From: Antarcticibacterium sp. 1MA-6-2
GTDB lineage: Bacteria > Bacteroidota > Bacteroidia > Flavobacteriales > Flavobacteriaceae
DNA: 64,000 bases
Direction of reading: 5' to 3'
Assembly (NCBI RefSeq): GCF_021535135.1
Contig: NZ_CP091036.1
Location: forward strand, 1,922,001-1,986,000
Shown here: positions 8,710 to 17,789 of the stretch, piece by piece
Layout: every line of letters begins with the position of its first letter
Numbering within the stretch: position 1 is the stretch's first letter
Position numbers and translations under genes: made by a program
Notes under the pieces: generated by a model
Seen by the model: the letters and a program-made list of their open reading frames with translations, nothing else
The model's database searches: none
What the model was told of the DNA's origin: nothing

Positions 8710-10263
8710 ATGGCCAACACCCTTGATCCGATGGACTTAAAACAAATTATTACTTTGAGCCTGGATGGTTTTAGCAATCGTAAGATAGCTACCACTCTAG
8801 GCATCTCCCGTAACACGGTCAACAGCTACATGAGGTTTTTTACGGCCAGTGACTATTCCTTTAAAGAACTACTTTCCTTTGACAATGCACGTCTGAGTGC
8901 GCTTTTTCCTTCACATACCACTATTGATAATGAGCGGCATGATGAACTGATGCTATATTGTGAGGGGGTCAATAAGGCCCGGAATCATCCTGGGTTTACT
9001 TTTCTGTACCATTATCAGGAATATGCGCAGCAGGCTTCCCAGCCCTACAGCTATACGCAGTTTATGGAGCATTATCGGCGGAAATATGCCAAGGTCAAAG
9101 GTTCCATGAAACTGGAACATGAAGCTGGTAATGAAATGTACATTGACTATGCGGGTAAAAAATTACATGTCGTTAATAAAGAAACCGGAGAAATCATTCC
9201 GGTAGAGGTATTTATAGCTATTCTTCCCAACAGCCAGTATACTTACGTAGAGGCTAACTTAAGCCAAAAACGGGAGGATCTTATTATTTCTTGCGGTAAT
9301 GCACTACATTATTACGGAGGTGTTCCCAAGGCGATTGTCTCAGACAACTTAAAATCGGCAGTGACCAGAGCCAGCAAATATGAGCCGGAGATCAACCGGA
9401 GCTTTAAAGATTTTGCCCGCCATTATAACTGTGTGATCAATCCCACCCGCAGCTATGCTCCACAAGACAAAGCTTTGGTTGAGAATGCAGTGCATCTTGT
9501 TTATCAGCGTATTTACTATCCCCTACGGGAGATGACCTTCTTCTCTTTACAGGATCTAAACCGGGAGATAAAGCGCTTACTTGTTGGCTATAATAACCTA
9601 CTGTTCCAGCGAAAGGAAGCCAGCCGTAGAGAACTGTTTCAATCAGTAGAACGTGAGTACTTAAAACCCCTGCCAACATCTGCCTATGAAATCAAAGACT
9701 ATAAACGGGCAAAGGTGCAAAAGATGGGATATGTATACTTCTCTCCAGATAAAAGCTACTACAGTGTTCCCTACCGCTACATCGGTAAAAAGACCCTGAT
9801 CCATTATACCAAAACTGTGGTCGAGGTTTATTACAATCACGTTCGAATAGCCCTGCACCAGCGAAATCCAAGTAAAGGAAGCTACAATACAAATACAGAT
9901 GATTTAAGTAGCACCCATAAAGGTTATACCTCCTGGAGTCCTGAATACTTTAAAAACAAAGCCGCTCCTCACGGTGCTCACGTAGTGACTTGTGTGGAAA
10001 AGATACTTGCTGACAATGAGTATCCCGAAACAGGCTATAAGCGGGTGATGGGCCTTATCCAGCTCCATAAGTCTTACGGTTCTAAAAGACTTGATAATGC
10101 TTGTAAACGAGCTTTACAGGCAGATGCGACTTCTTATATGCATATCAAGAATATCCTAAAGAACAACCTTGACCAAAGCTCTCTTTTTTATCAGGATCTT
10201 GAAGAAGATAAAACTCATATCCCATCCCATCAAAACATCAGAGGTGCCGCTGCTTATCAATAA
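8710..10263 (+). CDS. istA: IS21 transposase IstA
   Basis: Full-length 517-residue IS21 transposase. An N-terminal helix-turn-helix (FSNRKIATTLGISRNTVNSYM, about residues 20-40) is followed by the rve integrase core with MYIDYAGKKL (first Asp), IVSDNLKSAV (second Asp) and a downstream glutamate in DKALVENAV. A Mu-type C-terminal domain with YFSPDKSYYSVPYRYIGK follows. The gene is intact, unlike many neighbours. It acts with the IstB ATPase encoded 19 bases downstream. Confidence 0.95.
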   Translation: MANTLDPMDLKQIITLSLDGFSNRKIATTLGISRNTVNSYMRFFTASDYSFKELLSFDNARLSALFPSHTTIDNERHDELMLYCEGVNKARNHPGFTFLYHYQEYAQQASQPYSYTQFMEHYRRKYAKVKGSMKLEHEAGNEMYIDYAGKKLHVVNKETGEIIPVEVFIAILPNSQYTYVEANLSQKREDLIISCGNALHYYGGVPKAIVSDNLKSAVTRASKYEPEINRSFKDFARHYNCVINPTRSYAPQDKALVENAVHLVYQRIYYPLREMTFFSLQDLNREIKRLLVGYNNLLFQRKEASRRELFQSVEREYLKPLPTSAYEIKDYKRAKVQKMGYVYFSPDKSYYSVPYRYIGKKTLIHYTKTVVEVYYNHVRIALHQRNPSKGSYNTNTDDLSSTHKGYTSWSPEYFKNKAAPHGAHVVTCVEKILADNEYPETGYKRVMGLIQLHKSYGSKRLDNACKRALQADATSYMHIKNILKNNLDQSSLFYQDLEEDKTHIPSHQNIRGAAAYQ

Positions 10264-10282
10264 ATCATTTTAATCCAGAAAT

Positions 10283-11021
10283 ATGAATAACAATCAGACT
10301 ATTGAAAAACTAAAACAAATGCGACTGGGGGCTATGGCTCAGCTACACCTTCAGCATGTAAAGAACAATGAATTAAACGATATCACTGCCGATAAATATC
10401 TTGCACTACTCACAGACCATGAGTGGGAGGATCGCCAGAACCGGAAGATAGATCGTCTTTTTAAACAAGCAAACTTTAGACAGAAAGCAAGTCTTGCTGA
10501 AGTAAACTACGCCTCCAATCGTAACCTCGACAGGAACATGTTTGTTGGTCTGGGATCCCTGGATTTTATAGCTAAAAAGGAAAACCTTATACTGACTTAG
10601 TGCCTCCGGAGTAGGCAAGAGTTATTTAGCACAGGCCTTAGGTCATCAGGCCTGCATGATGGAATATAAAACCATCTACTCGAACACTGCCCGTCTATTT
10701 AAGAAGTTAAAACTCAGTAAAATTGATGGAACCTATCTCAAGGAATTAAATAAATTACTTAAAGCAGATCTGCTCATCCTTGATGATTTTGGACTTCAAG
10801 CCTTCGACAATCATGCAAGAGAGACCTTAATGGATATAATCGATGACCGATACAATAAAACATCTACCATATTATCCTCTCAAATACCAGTATCTGCATG
10901 GTACGATATTATAGGGGAAGGAACTATTGCTGATGCAATCCTGGACAGGATAGTAAACTCCTCACATAGGATAGATCTCAAAGGAGAATCATTAAGAAAA
11001 AGAGTTCTGAAAAACGAGTAA
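10283..11021 (+). CDS. istB: IS21 helper ATPase IstB, one frameshift
   Basis: AAA+ helper ATPase of IS21, about 245 residues. The N-terminal helical domain starts TIEKLKQMRLGAMAQLHLQ. The Walker A is split by the frame break at 10595-10601: ACTTAGT appears where ACTGGT restores LTGASGVGKSYLAQALG. Walker B is LLILDDFGLQ. The C-terminal SSQIPVSAWYDIIGEGTIADAILDR is diagnostic. The break is one of the window-wide TAG-for-GG changes and destroys only the P-loop glycine codon, which argues for an artefact. Confidence 0.9.
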
Positions 11022-11107
11022 TATTAATTTTTTATATAATTGCATGATCTTTCAAAGTGGCACTGTTTGAACCGAAATCAGTGGCACGGTCCCTCCGAAA
11101 TAGCCAA

Positions 11108-11512
11108 TTGTATGTGTTTTTAATAACCAACCCTTTTAGAACCGACCTCAAGCAATACAGAGCTAATATGGTGGTTAAACTATCAAATCCAACGCATTCT
11201 ACTATGGTCTTGACTAAAGCTGCCTTATATGGACTTAAAAAAATATATAAACCCGGCTACCAGTACAAAAAAGCAGGGGTGATTATAATGGGCATTTCCC
11301 CCGCTTCCGAACGGCAACTTTCTTTATTTTCAGAAGAAGATCCCCGACACCCTTTGCTAATGAAAACTATAGACTAGCTAAACGAAGCAGAAAACGGAAA
11401 AGTAAAATTTGCCGGAATGGATCTTGGTCGCACCTGGAAGATGAAACAGGAAAGATTGTCAAATCGATACACCAGCAGGATCGATGAGATTATTAAGATA
11501 AAGTGTAGATAG
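11108..11512 (+). pseudogene. umuC: umuC 3' part, separated by IS21
   Basis: C-terminal part of UmuC. The frame continues with YVFLITNPFRTDLKQYRAN, then SNPTHSTMVLTKAALYGLKKIY and the DUF4113 tail with SERQLSLFSEEDPRH and MKQERLSNRYTSRIDEI. An in-frame TAG at 11375-11377 (context GACTAGC) interrupts the tail; the family continues without a break. It may be another altered CTGG site or a real nonsense change. The IS21 insertion alone already inactivates the gene. Confidence 0.8.
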
Positions 11513-11601
11513 ATAAAAAAGAAGCGTTCATTCTAAAATTTTATTAGAGCTTTTTTTGGACTATAACATTATAAAGAGTTTAATATCATATCTTTAGTAG
11601 A

Positions 11602-12021
11602 ATGAAAACTCTTTGCTTAATTTTTTTATTTATACCCTTAAACTTTTTTGGGCAGGAAGTTTATAACTCTTTTCTTACTGAAACTTATCCCAACATCTAC
11701 AGGTCAGAATTAAATTGGTTGACCGAAGAATCGTTTTTTGAACCCAATGATGTAACTATTGTAACCGAAACAAACCAAGGCAAGGATATAGAAGTTTTAA
11801 ATATCCAGGAAACCCAAATTGTAGATGACAGACTTATATTAATTTGTGAAAACAGAAGTAAACGTAAAAGAACAATTGTATTCCCTAAAGAACAGGAGGA
11901 ATTTTTGTACATAGATTATTATTACCACTCCCCTACAACCAATGAAGAGATCCAAATAAGGTTGCACCTTGAAGAAATGCAAACTGGCCAGGGAGAACCT
12001 ATAAAAATTAAAGTTGGGTAA
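11602..12021 (+). CDS. Hypothetical secreted protein
   Basis: This 139-residue protein starts with a clear signal peptide (MKTLCLIFLFIPLNFFGQ, cleavage after the FGQ). The mature part is acidic with a predicted beta character (VTIVTETNQGKDIEVLNIQE and LILICENRSKRKRTIVF). I recognise no family. It stands alone on the plus strand between umuC and a minus-strand block. Confidence 0.6.
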   Translation: MKTLCLIFLFIPLNFFGQEVYNSFLTETYPNIYRSELNWLTEESFFEPNDVTIVTETNQGKDIEVLNIQETQIVDDRLILICENRSKRKRTIVFPKEQEEFLYIDYYYHSPTTNEEIQIRLHLEEMQTGQGEPIKIKVG

Positions 12022-12317
12022 AAATAACAAGTAATGATAAATTTCTGATATTTTCTAAAAGTGAAATGGCCGAAAAATATCATTATGAATTCCTGAACTA
12101 AATGAAATCAAATATGGAGTGGTTATTTAGTTTTTTCGAAGTTTTGAATAAGTGATGAGACGAAAGGCTTCTTAGGCTCCTTTGCTCCCTAGGCTTGATT
12201 GGTTGTCTAAGGTGAGTTTTGCTCTGCAAAGTTTTTTATTACATTTCTGGACTTAATAAAATAGATAAAACTCATTATCTCAACAATTGGGAATTTATTA
12301 AATAGCAATTCATAGAA

Positions 12318-13382
12318 TTATGGCAAGCCCCTCCGCTTAATCTCCTTTAACCAGGCCTCAAAAGCATCCCAGTGTGAAACATTCCATTGGGCGCTCAGGT
12401 AGTACTTCCCGCCATAAACATCCTTGTAATATCTGTTATAGCCTTTGTGATCAGCCCGACCCTGGGTAATATTTCTTAATACAGGGTATCCTGCATTAAA
12501 GACCCTCTTGGAATAATCTGGACTTTGCAGGGCCTGAATATCATTAGAGTTTAGCTTATTTTCGGCAAATACCTCTCTAAAGTTCTTTTGTACATATTCT
12601 CCGATTTTAAGTCCGTCTTTTGTTCTTTTTGAATCCAGATTATCGGCCCTGTTCCGGGAAGTATGTATCACCGATGAATAAGAACTTTCAAAATCCTGGA
12701 AAGAGCTTCCCTTGGAATTAATCTCAAATTCATAATCATCCAAAATCTTTGCTACCACCCCGGGATCATAAAATTCACTGAGTTTTTCTCTTACCCAATC
12801 TGAAATTTCATCCTTGAAATCGGGATCATTTATCCTGGTTTCAATTGCTTTTTTCTTTTGCTCTTTTTCTAATTTATTTAAGCCCTTCTGAATATAGGAA
12901 TTAACGGATTCCCGGATATTTTCAGATTTTTTAAACGTGCGAACAAAGTCTTCTCCTTTTTCAGAGGATTTTCTTAGTGGAACTTCTTCAACAAGGTAGA
13001 TTTCATTCACCAATGATTCCGGCATTTCAGTATAAACCTTAAATTTATCCCCTACCAAAATTCCAACAGGCGTCCTGAGCATCCTCATATAAGATGCAAG
13101 CTGACTTCTATGGCCCGAAAAATTTAAATCAGCTGTGGGTTTCTTTATTTCAATAACACAAACAGGTTCAGCATTACTGTTTCGAATTATTATATCTGGG
13201 CACATTCGATTAGCCGCTCCAAATTGAATTGATTCCCTAACAGTAAGTTCCTTTTTATAATGGCTCCACCCTAATTTCTCAAAGACTCTTATAACTTTGT
13301 TTTCGTAAATCTGTTCAGAAACATTGGAAGGAATTGTTTCAGTTAAAATAAAACATATTTCTTCCCACAAATCCTTATCCAT
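12318..13382 (-). CDS. PD-(D/E)XK nuclease-like protein (type I restriction R-subunit N-terminal fold)
   Basis: This 354-residue protein has the nuclease core in its N-terminal third: an early glutamate (ENKVIRVFEKLGW), PDIIIRN with the catalytic Asp, and VCVIEIKKP with the Glu-x-Lys, as in HsdR N-terminal domains and Mrr-like proteins. No helicase motor follows, so it is not a complete HsdR. The C-terminal part (about 200-354) contains ALQSPDYSKRVFNAGYPVLR and YYLSAQWN, resembling C-terminal modules seen in other stand-alone nucleases. It lies 29 bases downstream of the protease gene on the same strand. Confidence 0.65.
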   Translation of the reverse strand: MDKDLWEEICFILTETIPSNVSEQIYENKVIRVFEKLGWSHYKKELTVRESIQFGAANRMCPDIIIRNSNAEPVCVIEIKKPTADLNFSGHRSQLASYMRMLRTPVGILVGDKFKVYTEMPESLVNEIYLVEEVPLRKSSEKGEDFVRTFKKSENIRESVNSYIQKGLNKLEKEQKKKAIETRINDPDFKDEISDWVREKLSEFYDPGVVAKILDDYEFEINSKGSSFQDFESSYSSVIHTSRNRADNLDSKRTKDGLKIGEYVQKNFREVFAENKLNSNDIQALQSPDYSKRVFNAGYPVLRNITQGRADHKGYNRYYKDVYGGKYYLSAQWNVSHWDAFEAWLKEIKRRGLP

Positions 13383-13411
13383 AATTTCTGGTCTTTTTTG
13401 ATGATAGATTA

Positions 13412-14882
13412 TTAAATCCCATATATTTCAACAATTTTTCCTTCTTCATTAAACTTATACCGTACCTCGCTACGAGTTGATTTTTGATTCTTGCTTTCGC
13501 GCAGCGTATAATTATAATCTGTATGAAGAATATAATTGAATTTATTCAATCTCTCAATTTCAAGTATTCGGTTGGAAGCACTCAGAATAATATCCCAGGA
13601 ATCGGTATATTGCTTATATAGTTCCTCTTTGGTTGGATAAGACACATTCCAGTACCTTTTCATATTAGGACTGAAAAATGAGTTGATTTCCTCAAAATTT
13701 CTGCGTTCCTCGGCATCGAGCAGACCTCTTATTTTATTTGAAAAATCTATTTTCTCTTCCACTTCTGTATTAGCAGAAGCGGTAGGAATGCTCTCAGATT
13801 CACCTGGAGTTGAGGCTAACCTTGTTTCGGCTTCCGTCAGCGGTATATCCTTGTAAAGTTGCACCAGGTTTTTTACTCGGCACCCCAAAACTAAACCCTT
13901 GGTAATCTCTTGTTTTAGCAAAGTTCACCGCGATCAAATCTCCCCAGGAGTTAAAAATGGGGCTGCCGCTTGAACCTCCCAGAGTTGGTATAGAATATAA
14001 AATCCTATCTGAATCCGGATCCTGGCTAACATTACCTGTTGTGAATTGCGATTTAACACCCTCTTTGGTTTGAGCAAGATTCACCCCCTGATTATATCCT
14101 ATCATATAAATATCCTCGCTCATTTTTACCTGCGGTAGTTCCTCCAGTGACGGAAGTTTAAAAAAACTGGTGATTTCTGCAGGCGTTCGTTTATTCTTCA
14201 ATTGGATAATAGCAAGGTCTATTTCCTCCCTTTCCGATTTTCTGATCGGTATACAACTTATATAATCATCATCATCCTCAACAAAGGTATTGTCATAGGC
14301 AATTGAAAGGTCCACCTGAACAAGTTCAATTTTAGAAGCTCTTTCATTAAATTCAAGTTTCGGAAAAACCTCTTCTATCACCTTATTTTCTTCTTGTAAT
14401 TCCTCATATTCTTCCTCTAATTCACTGCGTTCACTATAACCCAGGTAATCAAAATATTCATTATAATAGCTGGAAAGTTTTTCCATTCGCTCAGTATTAG
14501 AGGTATAGTCAGCTTTCATCTCATTTCTAAGATTCGAGATATAATCATCAATAAGTTGGAAAACCCGAAAGTCCCCTTCCGGGTAGACTACATGTCTGTT
14601 TGTGGCAATCTTCCCTTCGGAATCGATAAAAAATCCCGAGCCATAGGCGATCATTGAATTATCCCTGGCTTCCTCTTCCTCCATAAAAAGTTCAATCCCC
14701 TCAGGGCCTTCCGTAAAGTAAAATTCTAAATCATTATCAAGAATAGCTTTATGGTAATATTCATTCTTAATTAAAACTACACTCCCTCTGTATTTTTCAT
14801 ATAGTTCATCAGGAGACGGCGGCTTTTTTTCACAGGAAACCAGAAAAAAAACCATTGTAAAAAACAATAGTGCATTTCTCAT
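13412..14882 (-). CDS. Lipoprotein trypsin-like serine protease, one frameshift
   Basis: A lipoprotein signal with lipobox FFLVSC begins the protein. A trypsin-like domain follows: ATNRHVVYP (catalytic His), IDLAIIQLKN (Asp) and TLGGSSGSPIFNSWGDLIAV (catalytic Ser). After GFSFGVPSKN the frame breaks near 13865-13872, where six A occur in place of five; correction gives LVQLYKDIPLTEAETRLA and a C-terminal domain of about 150 residues resembling an NTF2-like fold. The protein is about 490 residues and acts in the periplasm or at the cell surface. A coiled-coil insertion (LEEEYEELQEENKVIEEV) sits inside the protease domain. Confidence 0.75.
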
Positions 14883-15081
14883 ATGGTAAAATTTTTAAAG
14901 AATAGTGTAGGGTATCCCTATAAAAGTACTAATTTTTTCTTAAAATCGGAATATCTAAAACCATCTTACCCCCATATCCCTTTAACCATGAGTAAATGAT
15001 CGATCAATTCTTACCTATTAAATAGAAGTGATAAAAAGGCCCAGTGCCATTTATTTTTGGAATTATAAATTAAAATTAAAT

Positions 15082-15120
15082 CCGGCGAGACGGCTCTCTC
15101 GCTGCGCATCGCCGTCCGCC
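15082..15120. repeat. 39-bp REP-like element, copy 1
   Basis: GC-rich imperfect palindrome beginning CCGGCGAGA and ending GCCGTCCGCC, in AT-rich intergenic DNA. It recurs with three mismatches at 15698-15736. Confidence 0.75.
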
Positions 15121-15145
15121 TAAAATATTATAAACAAGTTAAAAA

Positions 15146-15182
15146 AAAGTAGTGCAGCCTATGTTATTGGCCACACTACTTT
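15146..15182 (-). terminator. Terminator after the DUF1508 gene
   Basis: A 9-bp perfect stem (AAAGTAGTG 15146-15154 with CACTACTTT 15174-15182) is followed on the minus strand by a run of T. It lies 22 bases past the stop of the DUF1508 gene. Confidence 0.8.
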
Positions 15183-15203
15183 CATCAACCCCTAGATTAA
15201 TAC

Positions 15204-15530
15204 TTAAGAATTATCATCTATTGTAGCATCGGGCGCATTCTTTTTTACCGATGCGATTCCGTTCTCCATAGCAGATACGGTAGTATACACTTCGCTGGTA
15301 CCAATAACCTGTCCGTTGGTGGATTTCAGGTTAAATCTATGCCCTGTGGCCGTTTCTTTTCGTTCAAAACGTTCATCAGACTGGGAATTGGTGCGAACAG
15401 ATTCTATCCCATTCATACAGGAAGGCTTCGCTTTGTAGCCTTCACTGCTTAAAATAACCTGGCCATTTCCGGCCTTTAGGTTAAAACGGAATTCCCCCGC
15501 TTTGTCTTTTTTAATCTCAAATTTACCCAT
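15204..15530 (-). CDS. yegP: YegP-family DUF1508 protein
   Basis: This 108-residue protein consists of two DUF1508 repeats. Each has the FRFNLKAxNGQVIxxSExY signature: the first with FRFNLKAGNGQVILSSEGY near residue 13, the second with HRFNLKSTNGQVIGTSEVY near residue 64. Family members are small stress-associated cytoplasmic proteins of unknown mechanism. It is monocistronic with its own terminator and starts at an ATG preceded by AT-rich DNA. Confidence 0.9.
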   Translation of the reverse strand: MGKFEIKKDKAGEFRFNLKAGNGQVILSSEGYKAKPSCMNGIESVRTNSQSDERFERKETATGHRFNLKSTNGQVIGTSEVYTTVSAMENGIASVKKNAPDATIDDNS

Positions 15531-15697
15531 AATAGTAATTGGTTTTTAATATTCTTTTTAAAGATAATAAAATTGAGTAAATGAAAACATTGCCAATGCT
15601 CTGATCCAAACTTACCAATGAGACTGTAGACTAATTCCGCTTCACATTTCCAACCAAAAAAAGCTACTAGCTAAGGACTAAAGACTACCAACTAACC

Positions 15698-15736
15698 CCG
15701 GCGAGATGGCTCTCTCGCTTCGCACCGCCGTCCGCC
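15698..15736. repeat. 39-bp REP-like element, copy 2
   Basis: Second copy of the 15082-15120 element, three mismatches, same orientation. A further small palindrome (GAGGC/GCCTC around 15822-15834) lies downstream in the same gap. The remaining gap (15531-15855) holds no gene that I can see. Confidence 0.75.
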
Positions 15737-15855
15737 TTAACTATACCAGTAAATTTCTCCCGGGGCAAGCCCACGGAGCATTATATAGGAGAACACGTTT
15801 TCAGACTTTAAACATTTACTAACGAGGCAAGCCTCGGAGTATTTACCCCCTTAGA

Positions 15856-15882
15856 ATAAAAAAAACCCTGAATTTCAGGGTT
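15856..15882 (-). terminator. Terminator of the small membrane-protein gene
   Basis: AACCCTGAA (15864-15872) pairs with TTCAGGGTT (15874-15882) around a one-base gap. On the minus strand it is followed by a run of T. Confidence 0.8.
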
Positions 15883-15915
15883 CAATACAATTTAACTTTA
15901 CCCTCAAATACCTGT

Positions 15916-16050
15916 CTAGCTACTGAATATCCAGTAAGCTACAAGCAGGATCCCCAATAAATAAAAGGATAAAAACAAAAAGAAAATAAATCTCGGCGCG
16001 TTTTTGGCCTTTTGTCCTTGAAAACTCCAGTAATTCTTCCAATTCCCCAT
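15916..16050 (-). CDS. Small 44-residue membrane protein
   Basis: A short frame encodes MGNWKNYWSFQGQKAKNAPR followed by one hydrophobic segment (FIFFLFLSFYLLGILLVAYW) and the end IFSS. A positively charged stretch before the membrane segment predicts the N-terminus inside. A terminator follows 34 bases after the stop, which supports real expression. I do not recognise the family. Confidence 0.55.
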   Translation of the reverse strand: MGNWKNYWSFQGQKAKNAPRFIFFLFLSFYLLGILLVAYWIFSS

Positions 16051-16384
16051 AATTAGAAAACTTAGTTGATAGATCTTAGTTCTACAAAGATAATTATTTT
16101 TAAGGTTACTTTAAGATTTTATTTAGGTAGCATTAACATTAAAAATATAAAATATTACTTCTAAACTATTTGTTAAAAACATAATTTATAGATAATTATT
16201 TATTATTATAGGGCTGCAGTAGAGCTATCTTACCGTTTTTCAATAAAATTTTAATGTTTTTGTTAACTTTTATTTAAGAATTGTTCCTTTTATATATTTT
16301 TATGCCCTGGTTTGAGTATAATCATGAAGATCAGTCTTTTATAATTTTGAAACTGCAGACTGTTCTTTAATAAAAATAACTGCT
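16051..16384. other. AT-rich intergenic region, no gene seen
   Basis: Divergent intergenic DNA between the small membrane-protein gene and the receiver-domain gene. Very AT-rich; it probably contains promoters in both directions, but I cannot assign convincing TAnnTTTG and TTTG boxes. Confidence 0.4.
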
Positions 16385-16780
16385 ATGAATTTCATTTTAA
16401 TCGATGATGATCCGGTAACGAATCTTATCAACAAAAAGATTATTCAAATAGCCTGTGGAGATAAGGTAAAAACTATCACCACCTTCCTGAATCCGGAGAA
16501 AGCCCTCGAATATCTTAAAACGATTCCTTTTTACAAGACCGGGGAATACATCCTATTCTTAGATATAAATATGCCTGAAATGAATGCCTGGCAATTTCTT
16601 GATCATCTCGGTAATCAGAATGATTTTAAAATTAATATTCTTTCCTCTTCCATAACCAATGCCGATCTAAATAAAGCAGAAAACCATAAATTGGTAAGAG
16701 ACTATATCTACAAACCTCTTTCAGTTCCTAAATTAAAAAATGTATACACCAATCTCTGGGAAACAAGCTTAAGTGCCTGA
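16385..16780 (+). CDS. Stand-alone response-regulator receiver domain
   Basis: A single CheY-like receiver of 131 residues with no output domain. The acidic pocket is IDDDP near residue 7, the phospho-acceptor Asp is in LFLDINMPEMN near residue 58, the conserved Ser/Thr is in ILSSSI, and the lysine is in YKPLS. Such single-domain regulators are common in Bacteroidota and often act in phosphorelays or on histidine kinases. No kinase is encoded nearby. Confidence 0.85.
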   Translation: MNFILIDDDPVTNLINKKIIQIACGDKVKTITTFLNPEKALEYLKTIPFYKTGEYILFLDINMPEMNAWQFLDHLGNQNDFKINILSSSITNADLNKAENHKLVRDYIYKPLSVPKLKNVYTNLWETSLSA

Positions 16781-17419
16781 GACTTATCTGAGAAAATTAG
16801 GAGCAGTCGAACTAACCAATAACAGCAGGTAATTCGGTGCACGGTTGCCAAAGCTTTGCACAAGAACCGTTCTTCTTACTTTGTTTTCGCTTTGCAAAGG
16901 TGTCGCTTACCGAGCGCTTCTGCTTTCTAAAACACCCGTGGCCATTTCATAGATTAAACTCCCTAAGAATTAGAGTAAAAAGGAGCTTCCAGACTAGGGG
17001 CGAAAGAACCACGCCCCATTAAATTAGTTCGGCAACAAAAAAACTGCAAAACAGGTAAATATAATGTTCCGCGGGTGCAGGTCAAGCTCTGGTCATTTGG
17101 GTCTCAGCTGAAATTTCGATCAGCAAACTTGCGTTTGCCAATCTTCATATCCAAAACATGAGGATAGTATTTCCGCCAGAAATCTTACAAGCTGGCTATG
17201 CATTTTGGAAGAACAGCTTTCTTTTTTTTATTTTTTATTTTGAAAAATATTTCTGACAGGTGGTCTTACACCTTACACAATAGTATTCCCTGAACAAACC
17301 TAAACATCAATCATTTATATTCTTCGATCACAATAGTGATTCAAAACAAGTTTTTCTTTTAACAAATCTTAGCATTGATTCACAAAAGAATAAATATTAG
17401 AAATCTTTATTTATTTATT
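16781..17419. other. 640-bp gap, no gene recognised
   Basis: There is no credible reading frame with recognisable protein signals on either strand. An inverted pair ACGGTT/AACCGT (about 16842-16870) and a few short self-complementary words occur. It separates the receiver gene from the end of the tra block. Confidence 0.4.
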
Positions 17420-17782
17420 TCAAAACGGTGCATTCTCCCCCATTCCAATTTCTGTTACTCTCCAGCTTCCATTTTCCCTAATTAGCTTAAAAGTTTCCGG
17501 TTGTTCTTCGTAGGCTGTGGTAAATTTTACCCAGGCTATATCTCCGTTTTCGGTTTCCTGAAGTACATTAAAATTAGAATTTTCGTTACCAGCCGCCGGG
17601 AACATATCCTGGATATTCATAAAGGCCTGATAACTTTCTTCTGTGGTATATTCTTTCAAGGTTGGAAGATCCTTTTCATAAAAACTTTCCACCACTATTT
17701 GAGCGGTTTCGGTGTAAGATTTTTCTGCTTCGGCACAAGCCATAAAAATGACAAAAACTGCCAGGGATAATATTCTTTTCAT
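17420..17782 (-). CDS. Lipoprotein with NTF2-like (DUF4878-type) fold
   Basis: This 120-residue protein has a lipoprotein signal (MKRILSLAVFVIFMACAEAE, lipobox FMAC). The mature part has VESFYEKDLPTLKEYTTEES and a C-terminal FKLIRENGSWRVTEIGMGE, typical of small periplasmic NTF2-like lipoproteins. I place the start at the ATG at 17780-17782, since that yields a correct signal peptide. It is encoded at the end of the tra operon, 7 bases after traN, and may be an entry-exclusion or assembly lipoprotein, although this is inference. Confidence 0.7.
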   Translation of the reverse strand: MKRILSLAVFVIFMACAEAEKSYTETAQIVVESFYEKDLPTLKEYTTEESYQAFMNIQDMFPAAGNENSNFNVLQETENGDIAWVKFTTAYEEQPETFKLIRENGSWRVTEIGMGENAPF

Positions 17783-17789
17783 CGTATTC

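Larger units (their letters stand above)
8524..11107 (+). mobile_element. IS21-family insertion sequence in umuC
   Basis: The element is bounded by 13-bp perfect inverted ends (TTGGCTATTTCGG 8524-8536, complement at 11095-11107). Inside the left end are four to five copies of a CGGTTYRAATTGTGCCA repeat (8534-8550, 8581-8597, 8624-8640, 8648-8664) and one inverted copy at the right end (11058-11074). These multiple transposase-binding repeats are typical of IS21. It encodes IstA and IstB. A target duplication is not clear; a TG next to both ends is the most I can see. Confidence 0.9.

Noticed and set aside
12318..13382. Complete type I restriction enzyme subunit
   Set aside because: Only the nuclease-like N-terminal fold is present; there are no helicase motifs and no hsdM or hsdS genes in the window.
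16837..17022. 61-residue open frame
   Set aside because: No recognisable domain, signal or codon bias, and no neighbouring operon; consistent with chance.
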